NCBI GenBank assembly: GCA_026315105.1
Contig: CM048745.1
Coordinates: 279,821,247 to 279,885,246 of the forward strand
DNA: 64,000 bases
Reading direction: 5' to 3'
DNA from: Locusta migratoria
Taxonomy: Eukaryota > Arthropoda > Insecta > Orthoptera > Acrididae
Shown in pieces: positions 9,527 through 20,228 of the stretch. Both the position numbers and the translations under genes were made by a program. The notes beneath the pieces are model-generated. The model did no database searches. It was not told where the DNA came from and was given only the letters and a program-made list of their open reading frames with translations. Position 1 is the stretch's first letter. Every line of letters begins with the position of its first letter.

Positions 9527-9552
9527 GTTTTGCCATTTTGGTGCATCTTCAG
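9527..9552 (-). ncRNA. Degenerate hammerhead-like core
   Basis: Reverse strand reads CTGAAGATG, CACCAAAATGGC, then AAAAC, so CUGANGA is intact but the G of the GAAA box is A. It resembles the PLE hammerhead series in this window but is predicted inactive. Confidence 0.4.
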
Positions 9553-9576
9553 AGTGTTATATATGTACAAAGCTTA

Positions 9577-9691
9577 GTTCAAATGTTTGCATAGTCTATG
9601 GGACTTAACTACGGGGTTAGTAGTCCCTAAACACAAACTACTTATGAACTACTTACGAACTAGGACGGCACAAATATCCATGCCCGAGGGG
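9577..9691 (-). mobile_element. SINE-A fragment, head missing
   Basis: Tail and body of SINE-A on the reverse strand run up to CCCGAGGGGGG and then stop abruptly before the B-box. Confidence 0.8.
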
Positions 9692-9725
9692 GGACAGTTT
9701 TAAGGGTTTGCATGCAGTGTAAGAA

Positions 9726-9732
9726 CTCTTGG

Positions 9733-9807
<75 letters not shown>

Positions 9808-9815
9808 TCCAAGAG
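9726..9815. repeat. (TA)n microsatellite inside an inverted repeat
   Basis: About 64 bp of alternating TA is flanked by CTCTTGGAAATT (9726-9737) and its exact complement AATTTCCAAGAG (9804-9815). The whole block can form a long hairpin or cruciform. Confidence 0.9.
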
Positions 9816-10118
9816 AAGAGTTTTTCATTAATAAAATATCATAAGACAATGCCAATCCGAAAGTAGTTACTATACCAATTAATTCTCTCGAGTGCATTTT
9901 CGTGACTTTCACAGCCACAGCTAACAACATACAGTTCAGACAGCTTACCGAAGTGCTATAATTCTTTTGCTTACATGATGGTTTTGGCGCAGCTACGAAA
10001 TTCAGTGTGGCGTGACTGACACATATATACAGTGGCCGAGAATAATGTAGTACGATCACCAATCTCAGTAGCGAACTACTTCCATGCGTCATTACTACCC
10101 TAAAAGATGAAGAGGCCG

Positions 10119-10305
10119 CTAGGGACTGAGGCGCTCCAGTGACGGTCTGCACGGCCACTACGGTCGGGGGTTCGAATCCCCCCTCGGGCATGGCTATTTG
10201 TGCCGTCCTTAGTATTAGTTAGTTCATAAGTAGTTTGTAAGTTTAGGGACTGATGACCCCGTAGTTAAGTCCCATAAGCTACACAAACATTTGAACATTT
10301 TATTT
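10119..10305 (+). mobile_element. SINE-A, slightly 5'-truncated
   Basis: Duplication GATGAAGAGGCCG (10106-10118, 10306-10318) is perfect over 13 bases. The element starts inside the A-box region (GGGACTGAGGCGC), so it integrated without its first ~20 bases, as expected for incomplete reverse transcription. Confidence 0.9.
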
Positions 10306-10318
10306 GATGAAGAGGCCG

Positions 10319-12580
10319 TCGCGCAAAAGTTTCTGGCACAGCGTGGCACTGTCTCCGTGTGCCTTTCCTTCCCCCGTGGTAGACGATGTCCTACCATCAC
10401 TCTCTGCACACCCCTTGACAGGACACATTTGTAAGTGCAGGAGCTGAGAAGGGATAAAAATACTGACACAAATGTTAAAGCCAGCTGTAACTTGAAAGCT
10501 TTATGGAGTTATTAAAATACGACAAAATATGTGTTCCAGTTTGGAAAAAAGTTACTTTAGAGACGAAACTGAAAAAATGGGACCTCCGATAAATTCACTG
10601 TTATTTTTCAACACAGTTGGTTCTGCAGACTGGAGGGCTACAACGTGCAGTTAACTAATAATAGGAGACGTTATCTATTTTCCCAAATGGACGCGTTACA
10701 CTCTGTTAGTGACCAGCTGCGTGCGACTTGACTGTGTGTCATGTTGACGATCAGGGATAGCGCTGGTTCTCCGTACCCAAGCGTAGCGCCTGCGCCGCGC
10801 TATCCTTTGGCAGCTGGCTCTGCTTTGCTCGGCCAAAGTGGAAGGTCAGGGCGTGGAGCTGGCGGCTGCGTGAAGGCTAGCGCCGGGGAACGAACTCGCA
10901 GCCACCAGCTAGCAGCCGAGGTGCTGCTCCCTTATGCGGGACGTATTTTAGCACACGACAGTGTGCTCACCACTTCACGTACTCGTACCCACATTTAGCT
11001 TGAATTAACAAATCATTCGTGGTAACCAGCTCAGCACTTTTAATTTATTCGAGTAGTGTTTAAATTGTATAGTTGATATCGGAGCTCAAATGTCCTCGTG
11101 ACTGTCAAAATTAGTCGCTCATTAGCCAGCTCATTTTTGAGAAAATTGGACTGACAGGGGACACCTTTGTCCTTAAATGCTCGGAACAGCACGAAGTGCT
11201 GCTTAAGTATAGCAGTCCATAGCTGCCAACCTTTAGAATTGGCTGTCAGTAATGATGCGCAAGACCTAAGAGGACGTGGGGCTACGGCCGGTCCCAAGAA
11301 TATTTTAAAAATTTAAGCCTGACACTGTTGTCATAAATATCTGCCACGAACGTTATAAAAACTATTCTGTATCAAAAGACTGAGATTAGGTGGAAGAACC
11401 TAAAACATTTTTGTAAATACTGTGAGTTGCTTAGAAATAGTCCTGTAAGTTTCAAATAACTGTCTTTATGGAAAGTTAACAGTTGCCGAAGGAACAGAAA
11501 AGGGTGAAATTCCTTGTATTTTTTAAATATAAAATCCTTAACAGCTAAGGATACACAAAATGGTTTTGAATTTTAAACGACAAATAAAACCGCTGAACAG
11601 AGGTGTCACAAATGAGTCATAACTCATATTTAATTCTAGCTGCACAACACTGCTATGAAAACAGGTACACGCGAGAAAAACCAGTAAAAGCTTTTCTCTT
11701 TGGAAACGAACTGACAAACTTCCGCCACTCGGTAAAACACGTGGGCTGTTGAGCTTGAACCAAAGACATTATACTCATTATAGACCATAGAATTTACATA
11801 GATCTTAGGTGTGTGAGCCTGCATTTGGTAGGTGTGTAGGAGATTATGGGCGGGATTTGATCCAGATTTGTTCCAAAAGAAGTACTATCTTTAACATTTC
11901 CTACAACTTTGCTACGTACTCAGGAATGAAATAAATTATTTATACAAAACTTTTATCGGCTATTACCGAATTGTAGATAGTACCTACTCCGATTTCCTTA
12001 AAACACATCAGATAGTAAAATCTCTAGTTTCCGTAATTTTTCACGAACTTTCCGTTACTGCGTAAATATAACGATAAATCCGTAACAATTACGGACAATC
12101 TGTAATAGTTTGCAGCTATGGCAGTCCATCATAAATTAAGACAGTGCTTTGCGTCATTTTCATACGAAGCATTGCGTCGTAACCACAAGTAGATGACTTC
12201 TAGTGACTTATGTGAAAAGGTATTTGGTAACTATTACGGCTGCACAGTAGGAATTAACAGACTTCGATATCGCGGAATAGCTAGACACATGGGCAACATG
12301 AGACATTCAGTTTAGGAAATCTATAGGGAAGTCAGTATGCTTAAATTTACATTGTCAAGACTGTGACCTGAGTACAAGATTTAAGGCATTATCCCTCACC
12401 ACGGACTACCCACTGGCTGACGGCCTGCAATCAATGACCGCGAGCAGCGTCGTTTGCCAGTGTTTTCGGTGCTGACAGACAAGCAACAATGCTTCAAATA
12501 AACTCGTAGCAATGTGGGACGTACGATGGACGTAATCTGCAAGGACAGTTACGAATTCGATATATTGAAACATTTCAACC
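10319..12580. other. Long stretch without recognised feature
   Basis: Includes a short CpG-rich block (about 10740-10940) with an open frame of 85 codons that looks compositional. The rest is AT-rich with scattered stops in all frames. No SINE, LINE or transposase signature was seen. Confidence 0.5.
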
Positions 12581-12582
12581 GT

Positions 12583-12680
12583 TTAGGGACGAAGTTGAAA
12601 ATTTGTGCTGCACCGGGATTCAAACCCGGATTTCTGCTTCGGGCTAGCGGTTGCCTTATCCCTAGCTTAGTAACATCCGT
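12583..12680 (-). mobile_element. SINE-G (tRNA-like), left inverted copy
   Basis: Reverse strand contains CTAGCCCGAAGCAGAAATC, then the B-box-like GGGTTTGAATCCCGG and CAGCACAAATTTTCAAC. It matches 13158-13228 on the other strand over ~65 bases. The two copies are inverted and ~500 bp apart. Confidence 0.55.
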
Positions 12681-13157
12681 CAAAATGACGGCGAAGTTCA
12701 AATTGTCAGTGAGCTGTGACGTTTAGAGGAACAATTGATGAACAAGTGTACACGGGTAGAGTGTTGGTTTGGAATAACACTCGCCGTATTGACGGGTGTT
12801 ACTAACAAACGTTCAAAAACCCCTGAAAGAGTAGCGAGCGTTAAAATCAGATGTTAGTAACACAGGGTTAACCAAATGGGTTACACAAGCACACTTCTCT
12901 ACCAACCCAAATTCTCACCTTCTAGCCCCCTGCCCATTGGGGTCATATATACAACCATTTATATGGCGTCTGTTCTTTACGGACAACAAACAACTGACAT
13001 TTTAAATGAGGACGCATTCATACGCTCAATGCCTTTGCGGAATTCAGTATAGAACGCAAGCAAGAGGAACAAATAGGCAGGGGCAATACCATAGTGGTGT
13101 GTTACAAGTTGAGAAGTTTGACTGGAAGGAAAGCGCGCCTAGATACTCTGTTTGGTT

Positions 13158-13228
13158 AAGGCGGCCGGTGGCCCGAAGCGGGAAATCTCGGTTCGAATCC
13201 CCCTCCAGCACAAATTTTCAACTTTACT
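13158..13228 (+). mobile_element. SINE-G (tRNA-like), right inverted copy
   Basis: GCGGCCGGTGGCCCGAAGC supplies an A-box-like start and CGGTTCGAATCCCC a B-box, followed by CCAGCACAAATTTTCAAC as in the left copy. The short size suggests a decayed tRNA-derived repeat rather than a tRNA gene, because no cloverleaf arms close. Confidence 0.55.
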
Positions 13229-13721
13229 GTTGAATTTACCGAACTGCTCGGTACGCATTTCGAATGCGTAAAATTACGTCCTTTATTGTCAACAAATGGT
13301 GCCTTCTTTCCGTCGTATCCATATAAACAATTACGCGTTAATGGTCTACGCCCTACGGCATCAGACGACAGACGGCACGGACTTTGCAAACAGCAAAACA
13401 TCGCCTGCAGCGCTTCTCGTAGGTTTGTGATCATATCGGTTGGACCCTGGGGCCTAGACGATTGGACAAGTGTGGTTCGATCAAAATAGTCCCGGGGGTT
13501 TGGCGCAAATCCCATAAAGTCACAAACCAACGTTACAAAGAAGGGACTGTACAAGCTGGCAGTGGCTTCATAATCGCGTACCTTTTTTAGTTTTTCTATT
13601 CAAATGGAGTGGGTCCTCTGATGAAATTGCACCAATCGTTGACTAGAAATAGTCGTGTTCGGTTAATTGAAGATACTTTCAGCCGTTTCCAGACTTTACG
13701 TTCGCAAATAGTGATGCCATT

Positions 13722-13955
13722 TTCATGGTGATGATCATGATTGTGTTGCATTTATGGCCGTTAGACCCCAACTGGGGGTCCTGTTCGGTCTGCATTTTTC
13801 GGAAACTTACTTGTCAGTGATGATGAAATGATTATGACGACGACATAACATCCATTCTCCGAGCGGAGTAAATTTCCGGCCTGACCAGGAATCGAACCCG
13901 GCCCAATGCGTGGCAATCCAGAATGATGTTTGTCTACTAGACTACGGAGGCTGCC
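13722..13955 (-). mobile_element. SINE-H (tRNA-Asp/Glu/Gly-like head)
   Basis: Read in reverse: GGCAGCCTCCGTAGTCTAGTAG (A-box region, given here in part), then CCGGGTTCGATTCCTGG (B-box), then a body shared with 30330-30578 (ATCATTTCATCATC, GGTCTAACGGCCA-type words). The CCGTAGTCTAGT start resembles tRNA-Asp/Glu. Confidence 0.6.
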
Positions 13956-13959
13956 GTTT

Positions 13960-15655
13960 TTATGATAACGATCTGACGTATCCCCGTGAGGTTGACAGTT
14001 CCAGAGGATGAGTTGGCCACACGAGTCGCCGTAAAAGAATCCCGTCCATCATTAACGGAACGTAGAGGTCCGTTGGTGCATCAGTGAGTCTGACTCAGTT
14101 TCCGGTTTCAATGTTGAGTAGGGTGCTGCGGGATTTACTTTAATTTTCTTGCTGAGTATTCTAGAATTATTTTTATGAGAATATTATTTTCATTAATTTT
14201 TTTAGGTGGTGATTTTTATTCTTTTTATTTTTTAAGGCATTCTTTTATTTGAGTTCGTGGTACCTTACATCGTTTTCGTGCGGCAACACTATCACAACTA
14301 AGGATTGCTATAGAGCCAGCAAGGCTGAAAACTTTTTCAGTGCACATCCGACTTTCATAGTCTATTCTACATCGAGTTGCTGCATGCCTGACTCCTATGA
14401 CGTCGTATGGTTACATTATTGTAGCCACTACCTTCTCGCGTGAAAGTGGAGTAACCCTATTCTCCCTAGGCTGAACGTCAATAAAAATGCTTGGTTTTGT
14501 GCTGCCTGTTGTTGGATTACGTGAAAAGTTTGTTTAGTGGCCTGTAAAATGAAGTCGTATCGAGCGGAAACACAGAATCTGCAGCTGGAGAGACAAAGTA
14601 CTTACAAGGAAAGTACTTGGGCTCGAACAAACATATCTGTATGAACGTATGCTTGCAAGATGTCTACGTACACCTCAATGTGCTGGTGGGTGTCGTTTTT
14701 CTGCAGAACTCTGCTATCATGCTCTAGATAGCACTGTAGATGTAACTGTAGACGCCATACGTAATGCAGATATCTGAACTATAACTTATGTAATAATCGT
14801 CGTACATGTTCTCTAGCGTAATGTCATCAAATGCCGTGATGATAGTTGCAACTTTAACCTTCTTCTCGGAAGACTGTTCGTACTCACTGCCACTGCTTCC
14901 ATCGCCTCTTCCCGCACTTACCGTAGCACTAGCGCTAGCAATGAGTTCTTCGTCATTATCATCACTATTATCATCATTATGTGTTATTGTTACAACAGTA
15001 TCTAACTTATGCTCATATTTCTGTACCATAACAGATACGAGAAAGCATGCGAATGATTCATTTTCTACACTAATACCATCTTCCGAAGAAGGTTCTTCGC
15101 AACTTCATCTGAACCAATCGCAATACTTTAGCAGGATTGATTATCAATCGCCGCTCCATCTCACGCTTCACCACACAAATGTCACAAAACGCAACTTCGG
15201 AGGCACACTGCACCGTCCCTACTGGCGAACCGACAGGTCAAAGTGCAATGCGGCAAGGCACACGCAGAGGCCTCTAACGGACGACTGTAAAGTTTTGCAG
15301 ATGCGGGAGAGTCACTAGTGCAATAAGGGGTCTTTACATTATCTCTCGTACAATTTTGATATATATGTTTTTGTTCGAGCCCAAGTTCTTTCCTTGTTAG
15401 TGAGAGAAATGACAAGTGAAGTGCCAGAAGACTCCTCTCGCTCTGGGGCGGTGGCTGGAGGTTAGTTTGCAGCTGCTAAACGGCTGTTAAGGCGTGACAG
15501 CTTTACTCGCATCTGACCGCTCGTGGCGATGAGGCGTGCAGATAGCCGAAGCAGCCGCTAACAGCGCGTAATTGGGCTCTCCGGTAACATGCAGACCGCA
15601 CACGATGGGCCAACTCCCTGCCACGGCTGCGCATTAGAGAACAACAGCCTGTCGG
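13960..15655. other. No recognised feature
   Basis: Includes a reverse-strand acidic, Ser/Asp-rich frame at 14724-15029 and a GC-rich stretch near 15420-15650. Neither shows a domain, and a frame overlaps the acidic one on the opposite strand. Confidence 0.45.
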
Positions 15656-15663
15656 TTCAAGTG

Positions 15664-16473
15664 CTCAAATGTTTGTTAAGCTTAAGGGACTTAACTGCGG
15701 GGTCATCTGTCCCTAGACTTTCAAACTTCTTATGAACTGATGGATTGATGGATAGAATGTTATGGGCGCACGACAACTAGGTCTTTAGCGCCCGTACAAG
15801 ATTATTAGGCTATACGTGTGACCTGAGTAAAATGAAATGAACACAAATAGGGAACCTAAAGGAAAGTAACCAAACTAGCCAAACGATAAAAAGAACGAAG
15901 CAAAGTCCCTACCAAACATGGCAAGGTAGTAATAGATGATGGTCGTTCAAGGTTTACAGTCTTAGACGTCCTCAAAATGCCGTGCCAGAGGAGTGGTGAG
16001 CGAGCCATTCGTTAACGTCCTAAAACCTCCATCCTAAAAGCTTAAAACTTTCGTCACACTCGCCTCGTCATCAGCTAAAACAGAGGGCAGGACACCACTA
16101 AGAGTCACCGCTGCCCTAGCAGCACGGTATGAAGTAAAATGTGGCATATAATGATTTGCACACCACAAACATCGCAAATCGGGAGATCTTCTCGACGAGT
16201 AAATAGCCATGTGTCAGAGGACAATGCCCGATCCGGAGACGTGTCAAGGCCACTTCATGCTGCTTCAATGACTGACAGGACGTTCGCCACGGTCGAACAG
16301 TTGGCTTAACCGACCTCAGTTTATTACTCGTCACTGCCTGCCACTACTTATGAACTAACCTATACTAAAGACAACACAGACATCCATACCCGAGGGAGGA
16401 TTAGAACCTCCGACGTGGGACACCGCGCGATCAATAACGTGGCGCTCCAGACCGCTCGGCTACTCCCGCGCGG
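15664..16473 (-). mobile_element. SINE-B split by a LINE insertion
   Basis: The tail and body lie at 15664-15738 and the head at 16347-16473 (reverse: CCGCGCGGGAGTAGCCGAG A-box region, GGAGGTTCTAATCC B-box). The interruption is bounded by CTTATGAACT at 15729-15738 and 16347-16356, so the SINE was whole before the LINE entered. Confidence 0.8.
15739..16346 (-). mobile_element. LINE 3' end (I/jockey-type), nested in SINE-B
   Basis: Ten-base duplication CTTATGAACT on both sides. Reverse translation near 16190-16260 gives LTRLRIGHCPLTHGYLL and a nearby C..C.V...H pattern, the RNase-H-distal/zinc-finger region of I- and jockey-type ORF2. The 3' end is an (ATCC)n-like tail. The 5' part is missing, as in typical truncated LINE copies. 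Confidence 0.75.
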
Positions 16474-16556
16474 CAACCTGCTGACAATGTACTTCCAGCA
16501 GAACGAAATCTTCAGGAAATTCACTAGACTATTGTCAATTATATCATCTTCCCGTT

Positions 16557-16890
16557 AGTTGTCATTGCGGTCTTCAGTTCAAAGATTGGTTTCGTGCAAG
16601 CCTTTTCGTCATTGAATAACGAAAGCCTACATTCTTTTGAATCGGCTTACTGTATTCGTGCGATGACCACCCCCCTTCCCCACTTCCCTGCAATACTAAA
16701 TTCACTATTCCTTGATGTCTCAGAATGTGTCCTACCACCTGATCCCTTCTTTTACTCAAGGGTCAAGATATGCTAAAAATTGCTTTTCTCCCCATTTCTG
16801 TTCAGATCCTACACACATTAGCTACGATATTTCCCCAATTACTCTTCAGTATTTTTTTGCAGCACCAAATTGAAAAGCTACTTTCTTTCT
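16557..16890 (-). mobile_element. LINE-A 3' fragment
   Basis: The plus strand starts with GTCTTCAGTTCAAAGATTGG, a diverged LINE-A 3' end, and continues with the antisense of KRRDQVVGHILRHQGIVNL, the LINE-A C-terminal block. Stops and indels throughout. Confidence 0.75.
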
Positions 16891-17006
16891 AAAACCTTTA
16901 TACATTATCGATTAGGAACACTGCGATTGTGGTCAATAAAGGTATCTTAAATAAACAGCAACTAATAGCCTTCTATGTAGAATGTACTTATTATTTTTCA
17001 TTGTCA

Positions 17007-17036
17007 GTTTCGATATGCCTAGCATACCATCATCAG
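17007..17036 (-). ncRNA. Hammerhead ribozyme core (intact core motifs)
   Basis: Reverse strand reads CTGATGA, then a 7-bp stem GGTATGC/GCATATC with loop TAG, then GAAAC. This is the strongest hammerhead core in the window, with CUGAUGA and GAAA intact and a fully paired helix II (one G-U). The surrounding 16915-17100 has no other recognised part. Stems I and III not resolved. Confidence 0.7.
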
Positions 17037-17270
17037 ACGATGAAGATGGTTCTTATTGCATCTGCTGGAGAGTCGGATTTACCTCTCTGTGACAGATAGA
17101 GAACAACACAAAATTACTATGTGCCTAGAATTAATGAAATAATAATATCGACTTAAAGTAGCTACTTCCAATTGGTGAAATCAATACCTCCATTGTGGCG
17201 TCATATTTATTCCACACGCTTATGCTTTATAACTACACATCAACACAGTTCTCACACGCTGTACAGAAGT

Positions 17271-17335
17271 ACTCTCTCTCTCTTCCCCTCCCCCTACTTT
17301 TCTCTCTCTCTCTTTCTCTCTCTCTCTGTCCACAC
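17271..17335. repeat. (CT)n-rich tract
   Basis: Alternating CT/TC runs with C-rich interruptions, ending in CACACACAAAC. No coding value. Confidence 0.8.
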
Positions 17336-17375
17336 ACAAACTCCCCCTTCCCCATACTATAATACCAAAAGTTTG

Positions 17376-17885
17376 CTGCACCATTGTGCACTATGCTGGT
17401 AGGGTGTTGCTAACGATAAAGGGGTGGAAGATACGGGAATTGAAAGTTACTGACTTATATAAAATTCTATGTGTGGGTGTCAATAGTTCGCTCTTCAGCG
17501 AAAACTACACAATAGAACCGAACGATATGTAACACGTCTTTAGACATTTTTGGAAATTCAACGATTAAGCGGGTGAAATAAATGACAAATCTCTTAAGAG
17601 TGCGACTACGACTATTTTGATGCTAGAAATGCAAAAATTTGGATTTGGAACCATGTGTAGAATAAAAAAAAAAAAAAAAAAAAAAAAATTCGAGATGTTT
17701 TGGATTCAGCCACAATGGTGCAACAGGGAATAGCAATTTGTATCAAAATACTTGATTAGTGAAGCACTTTTATAGCTAAATCTATGAAAATTTATATTTA
17801 GAAGTAGAAACAACCAATGCATATCATCCAGTCTACGCGTGCGAAGCAGTGGGAATTAAGCTAGTTTATTCATAAAAATCGTGTC
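17376..17885 (+). repeat. Repeat E, copy 1 (internally deleted)
   Basis: Shares GGGGTGGAAGAT, TTATATAAAATTC, GCGAAAACTACA and AAATTCAACGATTAAGCGGG with 28110-30175. It joins the 5' block of the longer copy directly to its 3' block, so the middle with the short ORF is missing. An A25 run sits at 17665-17688. Possibly a non-autonomous transposon family. Confidence 0.6.
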
Positions 17886-17901
17886 AAACAATTTTAACGT
17901 T

Positions 17902-18163
17902 TCCAGAATGAAACTTTTACTCTGCAGTGGAGTGTGCGCTGATATGAAACTTCCTGACAGATTAAAATTGTGTGCCGGTACCGGGACTCGAATCTGGGAT
18001 CTTTGGAAAGTAGGAGACGAGGTACTGGCAGAACTGAAGTTGTTGGGCGACACCGTGAGTCGTGTTGGGATAGGTCAGTGGTAGAGCGCTTGCCAGTGAA
18101 AGGCGAAGGTCCCAGGTTCGAGTCCCGGTTCCGTCACACAAATTTAATCTGCCAGGAAGTTTA
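17902..18163. mobile_element. SINE-F, palindromic element with two opposed tRNA-like parts
   Basis: Perfect 12-base target duplication AATTTTAACGTT (17890-17901, 18164-18175). The left side holds the reverse of a B-box (GGGACTCGAATCTGG) next to AAACTTCCTGACAG. The right side holds a forward A-box (TAGGTCAGTGGTAGAGCGC), B-box GGTTCGAGTCCCGG and CTGCCAGGAAGTTT, the inverted partner. Related to 31354-31608 and 46592-47170. Confidence 0.8.
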
Positions 18164-18467
18164 AATTTTAACGTTAACATACTGCGCTTTTCTTACCTTG
18201 TTACTGTCCGCCTACAGCAGTGAGTATTGGTGTTGTGTAAGGTTTTCGTAGCGCGCCGGTCCTTGGCATATGTGGTGTTATTTCCGAAGGAAAGTCGTGA
18301 CGGAAGCCAAGGGCGCGGCCTAGTGAATTATGCGTGTCTAGGTTACCGCGCCGCTCTTTCCGCAGTTATTAGGCGACTGACTGCGACTGCGCCACATCGG
18401 AAGCCAACACCACGCTTATGCCCTGCAAACCATTTTGTCCCACACGTCAGTGTTACTATGTATCCTT

Positions 18468-18864
18468 ATTTATTTATTTACTTTTTAATTCTATCGGACT
18501 TAACTGCGTTGGTTATTAGTCCTACTTAAAAAAACTAACCTAAGGACAACTCACACGCCCATGCCTCAGGAAGGACTCGATCCTCCGACGGCGAGCAACC
18601 GCAGCGGACGAGTGGCCGAGCGCATTGAGGCGCTTTGCTCCTATGCGCTTTGCCGTTCCCCGTCGGAGATTCAAATCCTTCCTCGGTCATAGACGTTTGT
18701 GTTGTCTTTATTATAAGTTAGTTTATGAGTAGTTTGTAAGTTTAAGGACTGATGACCCCCGCAGTTAAGTTTCATAAGCTTAACAAACATTTGAATTTTT
18801 TGCGAGCAACCGCGCGCTCCGCAGCGAGGCGCCTTAGACCGCTCGGCTACTCCACCGCGGCTAG
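18468..18864 (-). mobile_element. SINE-B with a nested SINE-A
   Basis: Eight-base duplication GTATCCTT (18460-18467, 18865-18872). Reverse-strand SINE-B: CCGCGGTGGAGTAGCCGAG head near 18850, GGATCGAGTCC B-box near 18575, and the body. It is split at 18603-18801 by a younger SINE-A. Confidence 0.8.
18603..18801 (+). mobile_element. SINE-A/B intermediate, full length, nested
   Basis: Perfect 12-base duplication GCGAGCAACCGC (18591-18602, 18802-18813). Head GGACGAGTGGCCGAGCGCATT, B-box AGATTCAAATCC, tail ACATTTGAATTTTTT. The head is closer to SINE-B while the body is SINE-A-like, suggesting a transitional subfamily. Confidence 0.85.
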
Positions 18865-19364
18865 GTATCCTTCACACGCCAGAACAGAGCCTAGTGATAT
18901 TTACACTAACGTGATAGTAGTCAATGGACACCGCGTAATATTTTTGGACATTTTTTAGCCCAACTACGTATGGTGTGGTCATTGTAAATTCACTGCAAGA
19001 ATACTGACCTATACTACCATTGTAGTGTCCACAACTGCGTAAGTGTTTCATGTGCACGATTGTGTGCACGAACTGACAACCCGATATTGTTTCATGGCTG
19101 TTCGGTGAGATTTATGTCGATCGATTTGGGTGCCCAATTCATTCACTGGAACTGTCCAGTTTGTTCTTCAATCACGAAAAATGGTATGGCAGATTGCCAC
19201 CCATAAAAATTCCACTTTTATCTGGGAGCACGAAGTTCATGAATGGCTGCAAATGGTCTCCAGTTAGGCGCACATAACCATTTCAATGATAGGTTGACAC
19301 GGACCTGGGGACCTAGTCTACCACCAACATGAAGGCACATCACCAGCTTGCAAATTCAAATGCT

Positions 19365-19443
19365 GAGATGTTTGTAAAGCTTATGGGACTTAACTGTGGG
19401 GTCATCAGTCCCTAAACTTACAAACTACCTATGAACTAATCAT
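19365..19443 (-). mobile_element. SINE-A tail fragment truncated by a PLE
   Basis: Tail and body on the reverse strand end at CTATGAACTAATCA, immediately before the PLE terminus TGTAGGCTTTCACG. Confidence 0.75.
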
Positions 19444-19444
19444 A

Positions 19445-19795
19445 GCGTGTAGGCTTTCACGTGCGGCGTCTACAGTAATTAAAACTTCCGGGCTGAGAGG
19501 CCGTGGTCGAACAGTAGAAATTCTTTCCCCTGACGTTTCGTTGCCGGCTGCGGGCAACATCTTCCGAAGTGAGTCTACGACTGGCTGCTGGGCCGTGGAG
19601 GTCCTGCTTATATGGACGCATAGAGGGCGCCACCACTCGATATGTGATGTCAACAGTAGAACTGTCTCTGGCTGGCGTCATTACTCTCGATCAAAGGTAA
19701 TCGATTGTCACATCTTTGGTACAAAGTCGACCGCCATATATTATCTAACTTCAAGCCTTCTTCCTTCCTGTTAAAATTATAGTGGTGTTTAAAGA
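19445..19795 (-). mobile_element. PLE 3' end, inverted copy
   Basis: Reverse complement matches 3730-4060 along its length: the C-terminal coding tail (FNRKEEGLKLDNIWRSTL), the words CATATAAGCAGGACCTCCA and GATGTTGCCCGCAG, and the end GACGCC...GTGAAAGCCTACA. This copy keeps the pLTR-like end that in the 3.7-kb copy is only present as an inverted stub. Confidence 0.75.
19535..19566 (-). ncRNA. Hammerhead core with one core substitution
   Basis: Reverse strand reads CGGAAGA, stem GTTGCC/GGCAAC around CGCAGCC, then GAAAC. Compared with 3977-4008 the second core base U is G, a change expected to abolish cleavage; helix II and GAAA are intact. Confidence 0.6.
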
Positions 19796-19841
19796 TCTAT
19801 ATAATCTTTCTATACATATGTGCATAGTAATTCGATGTCTT

Positions 19842-20228
19842 AGCTATCACGCTCGTCCAACAACAACAACAACCTTTGGCGGGGAAAGTTTTCTCCCATT
19901 CATCCACAATATCACGGACCGTATCGGGAAAGTACTGGCCAAGTTTAGAGTTCAAACAATATTCAAACCCACCAAAAAGATCAGCGAATGCCTACGATCA
20001 GTGAAAGATGCGCGACACCCTTTAGCTACTCCTGTTGTGTATAAAATTCCATGTAGTTGTGGGAAGGTTTATATTGGAACAACGAAAGGGAGTATCAATA
20101 CTCGTTTAACTGAACACAAAAGGAACTGTCGACTAGGACACACGGACAAATCGACCATAGCGGAACATGTTTTTGAAAACGGAGACCACGAAATAAACTT
20201 TGGGGTTTGTCACGAGGGCGTCGGATAA
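19842..20228 (+). pseudogene. PLE protein fragment with GIY-YIG endonuclease
   Basis: An uninterrupted frame encodes a linker (FGGESFLPFIHNITDRIGKV), then VYKIPCSCGKVYIGTTKGS with the GIY-YIG-type motif (VYKIPC...VYIG), then RLTEHKRNC with the conserved Arg and EHK, and AEHVFENGDHEINF with the catalytic-Glu region. This is the C-terminal endonuclease of Penelope-like elements. The reverse transcriptase is absent upstream, and the frame ends soon after at TAA, so it is a fragment, oriented opposite to the PLE piece at 19445-19795. Confidence 0.85.

Noticed and set aside
13156..13554. Minus-strand ORF of 132 codons
   Set aside because: Overlaps SINE-G at its end and shows no recognisable domain.
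14724..15029. Acidic Ser/Asp-rich ORF on the minus strand
   Set aside because: Low-complexity composition with a long overlapping frame on the other strand and no motif; cannot support a gene.
18227..18529. ORF of 100 codons
   Set aside because: No domain and it enters a SINE-B; treated as chance.
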